Under the pieces are notes generated by a model. The model did not search any database, was not told the DNA's origin, and saw only the letters and a program-made list of their open reading frames with translations. From the NCBI GenBank assembly GCA_030666075.1, contig DAOUYN010000045.1:1-7153 (forward strand): a DNA stretch of 7,153 bases, written 5' to 3'. Source of the stretch: Actinomycetes bacterium (lineage in GTDB: Bacteria > Actinomycetota > Aquicultoria > CAJVYJ01 > JAUVQD01). Positions within the stretch are counted from its first letter, which is position 1. Every line of letters starts with the position of its first letter. Below, piece by piece: positions 1-5,440 of the stretch. Made by a program: the position numbers and the translations under genes.

Positions 1-219
1 TGTCATGCGATCGACAAGCCGAAGAAGAATTATTGTAATGAGTGCCACCATAAGCAATTTGGCGGAAAAGGGGAGGTCGCGATTATGATGCTTATGAAAC
101 GTCGATTCGGCGTGACGAGATCCCTCAATAAAGGGATCAAGCTTCCCTGCGGCGATTGCCACATTCACGAAGGACTTACTTTCTGCCGCGACTGCCACGA
201 ACGGATGGGCGTGGTCTGA
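1..219 (+). CDS. Multiheme c-type cytochrome, C-terminal fragment
   Basis: This is the last 72 residues of a gene whose start lies before the window; the frame is open from base 1 to the TGA at 217-219. Three complete CxxCH haem-attachment motifs are visible: CNECH (residues 12-16 of the fragment), CGDCH (50-54) and CRDCH (62-66). The fragment opens with CH, which is probably the end of a fourth motif. Four haem sites in about 70 residues mark a multihaem electron-transfer protein matured outside the cytoplasmic membrane. Extra histidines (17, 56) and a Met-rich stretch IMMLM (28-32) could supply distal haem ligands. Such proteins pass electrons between the quinone pool and periplasmic or extracellular acceptors. 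The subfamily (NapC/NrfH-like, octahaem, decahaem or other) cannot be told from this fragment. The next gene starts directly after the stop, so the two are probably co-transcribed. Haem-binding motifs are seen directly; the acceptor is unknown. Confidence 0.9.
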   Translation, partial: CHAIDKPKKNYCNECHHKQFGGKGEVAIMMLMKRRFGVTRSLNKGIKLPCGDCHIHEGLTFCRDCHERMGVV

Positions 220-2082
220 TTGGGGCGCTCGATCGCCGATGACCGCCCCATCTTCCTGGCGGTATTGATAATGGCGGCCGCCGTGCCGCTATTTTTTTGG
301 CCCGGGCTTTTCGGCGTCTTTTCATTAGCGAAAGCGAGTTTGTTCCAGCTTATCCTGGCGGTCATGCTTGTGTATGCCGGGGCGACGGGGGTCGGCTTGG
401 GCCGCGGTCGCCGGCAGCCGGCAGATATGCTCTTCATCGGTCTGGCCGCTTTGACCATCATATCCACCCTGCTCTCCGAGGACCGGGCGACAGCGGTCTT
501 CGGCCGGTACGGCCGCTATGAGGGATTGATCACGTACGCCGGCTTCTTTGCTGTCTTCTATCTGGTCGCCGGTATCGAGTGGTCGGCCGACCGCTTGCGC
601 CGCCTCTTTGTCGTGGTCGCCGTCGTTGGCGCGCTGGCCGCCGTCTACGGCCTGCTTCAGGCGGCCGGTATCGACCCGCTCCTGTGGAGCGAGGTCCGTT
701 TTGAAGCCAGACGGGCCTTCTCCACTTTTGGGAACCCCATCATCTTCGCTTCATACCTGGTTCTGGTCTTGCCGATAGCCTTCGTCTTGATCGGGGAGGA
801 CGATCGCCGGATGAAGGTTTTGGGCCTGATCGCTACGGCGTTGATCGCGTTGGCGCTTTTGGCTACGGTGACTCGTGCCGGCTGGGTAGCCGGGTTTGCC
901 GGTATCGCTGTTCTTCTCTTACTTCAGGGTCGCCGGCGGATCCTGGCCGTCTTGATCGTCGGAACCATAGCCGCTCTACTTTTGACCGCGACAGTTTTAC
1001 CGCGAATATCCCCCGGGAACGAGTTGTCCAGGGCGGTGCTCTCGCGCCGGGGCAGTATCGATGAACGAATCGAGACTTGGGGTATCGTCTTCCAGTTGAT
1101 TGCTGAGAGACCGCTGTTCGGGCATGGTCCGGACAACTTCCGGTCGGCCTTTTCCCGACACGACACACCCAGCCGCGCCGTCTTGGTCCAGGGCGGCAAG
1201 CTGGTCGATAATGCGCACAACCATCCTCTTCAGTTGGCGGCAACGCTGGGCGTGCCGGCACTGTTCGCTTTCTATGCGCTGGTCGCGCTGGTCCTGGCCG
1301 GCTCCCTGACTAGACAGCAAAAGGCCGCTGAATCCAGGTATATTAACGGCCTGGTAGCCGCCACTATCGCTTATCTGATCGGTCTACTTTTCACTGTCGA
1401 CAATCTCGGTTCGGGCCTGGTGTTTTGGATATTCCTTGGTGTTCTGCGCAGCTCGAGTGTTGTGATCACCCAGCGGGCCCGTTCCAGGGGCGCGGTCCCC
1501 TACGCGATCGGCCCCGCGATGGTCTTCGCTGTTGTGCTCGTAGTGCTCGCCTTGACGCGCGCGGGAGCCGACGCTCTTTACTTGAAAGCCAAGAACGCCA
1601 ATCAAGCCGGGCGCAATCCTGAGGCCATGGAGCTCTTCGAGCGCGCCGTACAGCTCAACCCGACCGAAAGCACTTACTGGGAAGATTACGGTCTGCTGCA
1701 ATTAAATAAGGCGCTGGCGACCGGCTCGGCCGACGATTTCGCCAAAGCTGATCGAATCTTCGAGGCCTTGGTGGAGATAGCCCCGGGCTCGACAGATTCA
1801 TGGATGCTAAGAGGACAGGCCCGACTCTTCGCGGGGCGACATGGCGATCCGCTGCTCTTCTCCAAGGCACGATTCGACTTGGAGCGCTCCTTGGTTCTGT
1901 GGCCCCAAAACGCCGCGGCTCTCTACCTGCTCGGTGAGACCCATCTATCGCTCGACGAGCCTGATGCCGCGGTGGTTTGGCTTGAGCGGGCCGTCGGTAT
2001 AAAATCTGAGTTCCCGGAAGCGAGGCAGGCCCTCTCTGAGGCGCGGTCTGTTATCGGGACAGAGCCGGCTACTCCTGAATAG
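220..2082 (+). CDS. O-antigen ligase/polymerase-like (Wzy_C) membrane protein with C-terminal TPR repeats
   Basis: This 620-residue protein has about a dozen predicted membrane helices (first near 10-34, last near 427-446) followed by a soluble helical region from about 450 to 610. Features of the WaaL/Wzy_C/PglL superfamily are visible: RYGRYEG (96-102), TFGNP (169-173), RI-x-x-W (283-287), GHGPDNF (301-307) and NAHNHPL (331-337). The last falls in the loop where the family's essential His lies, and H333 is the best candidate. The tail contains TPR-like units with the usual A-x-x-x-F/L-x-x-A-x-x-x-x-P spacing at about 452-481, 505-523 and 563-596. Family members transfer or polymerise undecaprenyl-linked glycans on the outer face of the membrane, onto lipid, polymer or protein; which acceptor applies here is unknown. 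The TTG start at 220 directly abuts the cytochrome stop, with a modest GGATGGG 10 bases upstream. The in-frame ATG at 271 would cut into the first helix, so TTG is preferred. Confidence 0.85.
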   Translation: MGRSIADDRPIFLAVLIMAAAVPLFFWPGLFGVFSLAKASLFQLILAVMLVYAGATGVGLGRGRRQPADMLFIGLAALTIISTLLSEDRATAVFGRYGRYEGLITYAGFFAVFYLVAGIEWSADRLRRLFVVVAVVGALAAVYGLLQAAGIDPLLWSEVRFEARRAFSTFGNPIIFASYLVLVLPIAFVLIGEDDRRMKVLGLIATALIALALLATVTRAGWVAGFAGIAVLLLLQGRRRILAVLIVGTIAALLLTATVLPRISPGNELSRAVLSRRGSIDERIETWGIVFQLIAERPLFGHGPDNFRSAFSRHDTPSRAVLVQGGKLVDNAHNHPLQLAATLGVPALFAFYALVALVLAGSLTRQQKAAESRYINGLVAATIAYLIGLLFTVDNLGSGLVFWIFLGVLRSSSVVITQRARSRGAVPYAIGPAMVFAVVLVVLALTRAGADALYLKAKNANQAGRNPEAMELFERAVQLNPTESTYWEDYGLLQLNKALATGSADDFAKADRIFEALVEIAPGSTDSWMLRGQARLFAGRHGDPLLFSKARFDLERSLVLWPQNAAALYLLGETHLSLDEPDAAVVWLERAVGIKSEFPEARQALSEARSVIGTEPATPE

Positions 2083-2092
2083 TTACATGAGT

Positions 2093-2096
2093 GAGG
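2093..2096 (+). promoter_or_regulatory. Shine-Dalgarno site for the hisC-type gene
   Basis: GAGG lies 6 bases before a TTG codon at 2103. The other in-frame candidate, GTG at 2091, has no purine-rich site upstream and would include this motif in its own coding sequence. This decides the start in favour of TTG 2103, though not conclusively. Confidence 0.5.
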
Positions 2097-2102
2097 TTAT
2101 CG

Positions 2103-3173
2103 TTGAGTTGGGTTAGAGAGTCACTTGAAGGCATTGAGCCATATAGCCCCGGGAAGCGCGCTTCAGAGGTCAAGCGGGAGCTGGGGCTGGATTCGGTCGT
2201 CAAGCTCTCTTCAAACGAGTCGCCGTACCCACCGGTGTCAGCGGCGCTAGAAGCTATCGCCGGGGCCGCCGGCACGCTCAACCGTTACCCTGATGGGGCG
2301 GCGGCCCTACTAAAAGACAAACTCAGCGGTCTGCTTGGAATATCACCCGCAGCCATTATGGTGGGCAATGGCTCCAATGAGCTCTTGCGCCTACTGGCCG
2401 ATGTGGTCCTGGAGCCGGGAGACGAGGTGATCGCCGCGGCCCCGTCGTTCATCGTTTATCCGATGGTCGCTCGCCGAAGGGGCGCGACCATGGTGGAGGT
2501 CCCGCTCCTTGGACAGGCGCATGACCTGGAGGCCATGGTCGAGGCAGTCAACGAGCGCACCAGGCTCATATTTGTCTGTAATCCCAATAATCCGACCGGC
2601 ACCATTGTCTCCGGCGCGGCCGTCCGCGCCTTCCTGGCGGCTGTCCCCGAAGATGTCGTTGTCTGCTTTGATGAGGCTTATCATGAATATGTGACCGACC
2701 CGGATTACCGGACGGCGCTGGAGTTTCGCGACGAACATCCGAATATCGTCGTCCTGAGGACTTTTTCAAAGATATATGGGTTGGCCGGTTTAAGGATAGG
2801 CTACGGTGTCGCCGCCCCGGTGATAGTAGAGACGATCGACAAAGTCCGCGAGCCGTTCAATGTTAATACAGTGGCCCAGGTCGCCGCCTACTATAGCCTG
2901 GAAGCCCGAGAAGAGATATCCGCTCGTGCTCGCGAGAATGCGCTCGAGCGCGATTTCGTCGAGGGAGAGCTGGATGTTTTGGGCTTCGCGCGGGCCGAGT
3001 CCCAGACCAATTTTGTCTATTTCGATTGCGGGGTGCCGGCTATGGAGGCGTTCGAGCGCCTCCAACGCCAGGGCGTGATCGTCCGCGCCTTCGGCCGGAG
3101 CCGGTTCATCCGCGCTACTCTGGGTACGCGCTCAGAAAATGAGCGTTTGATCGCAGCGCTTGGCCACCTGTAG
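2103..3173 (+). CDS. hisC: HisC-type aminotransferase (histidinol-phosphate and/or aromatic aminotransferase)
   Basis: This 356-residue PLP enzyme has normal HisC length and fold type I motifs in order: RYPDG (61-65), GNGSNE (88-93), NPNNPTG (160-166), DEAY (190-193), SK-x-YGLAGLR-x-G (222-233, Schiff-base Lys 223) and the C-terminal FIRATLGT with Arg 337, which binds the substrate phosphate or carboxylate in this family. HisC makes histidinol phosphate from imidazole-acetol phosphate and glutamate. Homologs next to aromatic genes, as in Bacillus, also transaminate 4-hydroxyphenylpyruvate or phenylpyruvate. Here the next genes are DAHP synthase and prephenate dehydrogenase, and no other his gene is visible, so an aromatic or dual role is likely (inference). 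The N-terminal motif reads NESPYPP where classical HisC has NENPYGP. The gene starts 20 bases after the membrane-protein stop at TTG 2103, chosen for its GAGG site; GTG 2091 would add four residues. It ends with TAG inside a small tandem duplication. Confidence 0.88.
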   Translation: MSWVRESLEGIEPYSPGKRASEVKRELGLDSVVKLSSNESPYPPVSAALEAIAGAAGTLNRYPDGAAALLKDKLSGLLGISPAAIMVGNGSNELLRLLADVVLEPGDEVIAAAPSFIVYPMVARRRGATMVEVPLLGQAHDLEAMVEAVNERTRLIFVCNPNNPTGTIVSGAAVRAFLAAVPEDVVVCFDEAYHEYVTDPDYRTALEFRDEHPNIVVLRTFSKIYGLAGLRIGYGVAAPVIVETIDKVREPFNVNTVAQVAAYYSLEAREEISARARENALERDFVEGELDVLGFARAESQTNFVYFDCGVPAMEAFERLQRQGVIVRAFGRSRFIRATLGTRSENERLIAALGHL

Positions 3174-3185
3174 GGCCACCTGACC
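3162..3185 (+). repeat. 12-bp imperfect tandem duplication across the hisC stop codon
   Basis: GGCCACCTG occurs at 3162-3170 and again at 3174-3182, in two 12-base units (GGCCACCTGTAG, then GGCCACCTGACC). The first unit encodes the last residues and stop of the aminotransferase. The second lies just downstream. It looks like a replication-slippage duplication; no function is evident. Confidence 0.6.
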
Positions 3186-3258
3186 CAAAGCTCTGTCTGC
3201 GGTCTTCTGGCAAATTGAGGCCGCGCCTGCTAATCTAGATGGCGTTCATTAGGCTTGA

Positions 3259-3284
3259 AGCCCGCCGGTCGACGGGTTGTTTTT
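3259..3284 (+). terminator. Putative intrinsic terminator or attenuator upstream of aroF
   Basis: AGCCCG (3259-3264) can pair with CGGGTT (3273-3278) around an 8-base loop, with one G-U pair. The 3' arm runs into TTGTTTTT (3277-3284). The short stem and interrupted T tract make it a weak to moderate rho-independent terminator. It could end transcripts from the upstream genes or act conditionally in front of aroF-tyrA. Its upstream arm can instead pair with GGCT at 3252-3255, which would block the terminator stem. Confidence 0.4.
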
Positions 3285-3309
3285 GGGTAAATCAGGAGTT
3301 GTGACAATA

Positions 3310-3315
3310 AGGGGG
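3310..3315 (+). promoter_or_regulatory. Shine-Dalgarno site that sets the aroF start
   Basis: AGGGGG (within AAGGGGG, one mismatch from AAGGAGG) lies 9 bases before ATG 3325. An upstream in-frame TTG at 3277 sits in the terminator-like hairpin. An in-frame GTG at 3301 follows AGGAG by only 2 bases, which is too close. ATG 3325 is therefore the best start. Confidence 0.6.
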
Positions 3316-3324
3316 AAAATAGCG

Positions 3325-4338
3325 ATGATGATCGTCATGAAAGCCGGGGCTACCGAGGAACAGGTCGCGCACGTAGTCGAGCGCCTGGAGAAGGCCGGGT
3401 TGGGAGCCCACCTGTCTCAGGGCGAGTTCAAGACTGTCATCGGAGTGATCGGGGACCGGGAGAAGATTGCCGACTTGCCGCTGGCGGTGGCGCCGGGCGT
3501 CGAGAATGTCATCCCCATCCAGAAGCCTTATAAGTTTGTCAGTCGTGAGTTTCGCGCGGAAGACACAATAATCGAAGTAAAAGGCAGCAAGATCGGCGGG
3601 GGCCACTTTGCTGTCATCGCCGGTCCGTGTTCGGTTGAGACGGAAGAGCAGATGTCCAAGGCGGCCGAACACGTCAAGAAAGCCGGCGCCACGTTCTTGC
3701 GCGGCGGCGCCTTTAAGCCGCGGTCATCTCCATATAGTTTTCAGGGACTCGGAATGGATGGGCTGAAGTTGCTCGCTCAAGCGGGAGAGAGGGTCGGGTT
3801 GCCGATCGTCACCGAGCTATTGGACGTCCGTGACCTCGATGCTGTTGCCGAGTATGCCGACGTTATCCAGATCGGGACCAGGAACATGCAGAACTTCGTT
3901 CTGCTATTGGAGGCCGGAAGCACCGGTAAGCCCGTCATTCTAAAACGAGGTTTCGGTGCCACGGTCGAGGAGACCTTGATGGCGGCAGAGTACGTGGTCA
4001 AGGGCGGCTCTAGCCAGGTGATCCTATGCGAGCGGGGTATCCGTACTTTCGAGAACTCGACCAGGAACACATTAGACCTGAGCATGATACCGATAGCCAA
4101 GCGCAACAGTCATTTGCCCGTTATCGTCGATCCGAGCCATGGTACGGGCAAGAACTATCTGGTGGCGCCGATGTCATTGGCCGCGTTGGCAGCCGGCGCC
4201 GATGGGGTAATGGTGGAAGTCCACCCATGCCCCGAGGAAGCCTGGTGCGACGGTCCTCAGTCTCTTGATCTAGAATCCTTTTCCGATCTGATGGCCAAGA
4301 TCAGACCGATGGCAGCCGTCCTCGAGCGCGAAATCTAA
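3325..4338 (+). CDS. aroF: 3-deoxy-7-phosphoheptulonate (DAHP) synthase with N-terminal regulatory domain
   Basis: This cytoplasmic enzyme condenses phosphoenolpyruvate and erythrose 4-phosphate to DAHP, the first step of the shikimate pathway. The 337-residue length and layout match the Thermotoga/Bacillus-like type I-beta class: a ferredoxin-like/ACT-like N-terminal domain (about 1-68, opening MMIVMKAGATEEQ) followed by a TIM barrel. Catalytic motifs are intact: AGPCS with metal ligand Cys 102, KPRSSPYSFQG (131-141), IGTRNMQN (183-190), ILKRG with Lys 207, CERGIRTF (235-242), DPSHGTGK with His 272, VEVHP with Glu 298, and CDGPQS with Asp 309. The N-terminal domain in this class mediates feedback inhibition by Tyr or Phe, which fits its position 13 bases before tyrA. 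ATG 3325 is chosen over the longer TTG 3277 because it has a good ribosome-binding site and gives the usual family N-terminus. The gene name varies between species (aroA, aroF or aroG). Confidence 0.96.
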   Translation: MMIVMKAGATEEQVAHVVERLEKAGLGAHLSQGEFKTVIGVIGDREKIADLPLAVAPGVENVIPIQKPYKFVSREFRAEDTIIEVKGSKIGGGHFAVIAGPCSVETEEQMSKAAEHVKKAGATFLRGGAFKPRSSPYSFQGLGMDGLKLLAQAGERVGLPIVTELLDVRDLDAVAEYADVIQIGTRNMQNFVLLLEAGSTGKPVILKRGFGATVEETLMAAEYVVKGGSSQVILCERGIRTFENSTRNTLDLSMIPIAKRNSHLPVIVDPSHGTGKNYLVAPMSLAALAAGADGVMVEVHPCPEEAWCDGPQSLDLESFSDLMAKIRPMAAVLEREI

Positions 4339-4341
4339 GGA
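4337..4341 (+). promoter_or_regulatory. Shine-Dalgarno site for tyrA, overlapping the aroF stop
   Basis: AAGGA begins inside the aroF TAA stop (4336-4338) and ends 10 bases before TTG 4352. This arrangement favours translational coupling of aroF and tyrA. The ATG at 4341 is out of frame and reaches TGA after six codons. Confidence 0.5.
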
Positions 4342-4351
4342 TGGCTGCGCG

Positions 4352-5440
4352 TTGCGAGTGACCATTATCGGGCTGGGCCTGATCGGGGGCTCGCTCGGGC
4401 TGGCATTAAAACAACTCGACCCGCCGGTCGAGGTCGCCGGGTATGATATTGATGCCAAGACTCTGGCCGCCGCGAAAGCGGCGGGAGCCATCGACACGGT
4501 CGCGGAAAGCCCAAGCGACGGGTGTGTGGCCGTCGACTTCGTTTTCATAGCCACCCCGCTCGGCGTAATTCCGAAAGTCCTGGCAGAGATCGCGGAGTCG
4601 GTCGAAGCAGAGACGGTCGTCACGGATGTCGGCAGCACTAAGCAGACTATAATCAAGACTGCCGGGGAAGTCTTGCCGTCGAATGTCAACTTTATTGGCG
4701 GACACCCCATGGCCGGGTCCGACCAGGGCGGCTTTGAGAGTGCCACGGCCGCGCTCTTTAGGGAGGCGGTATATGTCCTGACACCGACCGCATCCACGGG
4801 CTCGGAGGCGTTCCAGGGCCTGCACGCCCTATTGACCCGCCTCGAAGCCAGAGTGATGGCCTTGAGTCCGGCTAAGCATGATGAGGTGGTCGCGGCCGTC
4901 AGCCACCTCCCGCATGTCTTGGCGGCCGCCCTTGTCAATCATGTGGCGACGGTCGATGAGGGGGTAGAGAACCGGCTGCTCTTTGCAGCCGGCGGGTTTC
5001 GTGACACCACCAGGATCGCCGGGAGCAACCCTGACCTATGGGTCGACATCTGCATCGATAACCAAGGTGCTATCGTCGAGAGTATTGATAGCTTTCGGAA
5101 AGTCCTGAGCGCCGCGCGCGACCAAATAGCCGCCGGAGACGCCCAGGGGTTGCGGTCGTTATTGGCCTCGGCTAAGGAGCGCCGCCTCTCGATGTCGATC
5201 GGCGAAACAGTCCCGGGGGTCATGCGCGAAGTGGATGTCATCGTCAGCGACCGTCCCGGAGCTATCAGTGAGATAACCCGGACCTTTGGTCAAATGGGGA
5301 TAAATATCGAGGATATCCGAATCGTCCATCTCAGTGGGGAAAAAGGCGTTATCAAGTTGATGGTCTTTGACCATCCCCAGTTCGAGAAGGCGCTACAGTG
5401 TTTGCGAGAGTATGATTTCAACATCGTCGTCCAAGACTAA
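4352..5440 (+). CDS. tyrA: Prephenate dehydrogenase with C-terminal ACT domain
   Basis: TyrA oxidatively decarboxylates prephenate to 4-hydroxyphenylpyruvate, the tyrosine precursor. The 362-residue protein starts with a Rossmann nucleotide-binding motif, GLGLIGGSLG (7-16). Asp 32 at the end of the second strand (GYDID) suggests NAD+ rather than NADP+. TDVGSTK (91-97), GGHPMAGS (116-123, His 118), HDEVVAAVSHLPH (176-188) and FRDTTRIAGS (216-225) match the prephenate dehydrogenase active site. Residues about 293-360 form an ACT domain (DVIVSDRPGAISEIT, then GINIEDIRI), which in this family binds tyrosine for feedback control. There is no fused chorismate mutase, so that activity must be encoded elsewhere. 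The TTG start gives MRVTIIGLGLIGG, a natural N-terminus; GTG 4358 would trim into the first strand. The gene is 13 bases after aroF, and its last 29 bases overlap the next gene. Confidence 0.96.
   Translation: MRVTIIGLGLIGGSLGLALKQLDPPVEVAGYDIDAKTLAAAKAAGAIDTVAESPSDGCVAVDFVFIATPLGVIPKVLAEIAESVEAETVVTDVGSTKQTIIKTAGEVLPSNVNFIGGHPMAGSDQGGFESATAALFREAVYVLTPTASTGSEAFQGLHALLTRLEARVMALSPAKHDEVVAAVSHLPHVLAAALVNHVATVDEGVENRLLFAAGGFRDTTRIAGSNPDLWVDICIDNQGAIVESIDSFRKVLSAARDQIAAGDAQGLRSLLASAKERRLSMSIGETVPGVMREVDVIVSDRPGAISEITRTFGQMGINIEDIRIVHLSGEKGVIKLMVFDHPQFEKALQCLREYDFNIVVQD

Larger units (their letters stand above)
3174..3324 (+). other. Intergenic leader between hisC and aroF
   Basis: This 151-base stretch is the only sizeable non-coding gap in the window. 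It holds the second half of a short tandem repeat at its start, a terminator-like hairpin near 3259-3284, a shorter competing hairpin just upstream (3252-3262), and the aroF ribosome-binding site at its end. No convincing sigma-70 promoter was found: TAATCT at 3231-3236 resembles a -10 box, but the hexamer 17 bases upstream (TGGCAA) is a poor -35. No T-box signature or clear leader peptide rich in aromatic codons was seen. Confidence 0.5.

Noticed and set aside
863..1320. Several overlapping reverse-strand open frames inside the first Wzy_C gene
   Set aside because: Low-complexity Arg/Pro-rich translations antisense to a clear membrane protein; no start site or family features.
2087..2116. 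Nine-codon ATG frame just before and across the hisC start, a possible leader peptide
   Set aside because: It has no aromatic or histidine codons and no ribosome-binding site, and it overlaps the preferred TTG start, so it is probably chance.
3208..3236. Possible sigma-70 promoter (TGGCAA, 17 bases, TAATCT) upstream of aroF
   Set aside because: The -35 element matches the consensus at only three of six positions, and one fair -10 hexamer is expected by chance in 150 bases.
3174..3324. T-box or other known riboswitch in the aroF leader
   Set aside because: The conserved T-box sequence and specifier-loop elements are absent, and the gap is too short for a typical T-box leader.
4270..4938. Long reverse-strand open frame (222 codons) opposite the aroF end and the tyrA start
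   Set aside because: It lies antisense to strongly supported aroF and tyrA coding sequence, shows no recognisable motif, and is the kind of open frame GC-rich codon use creates by chance.
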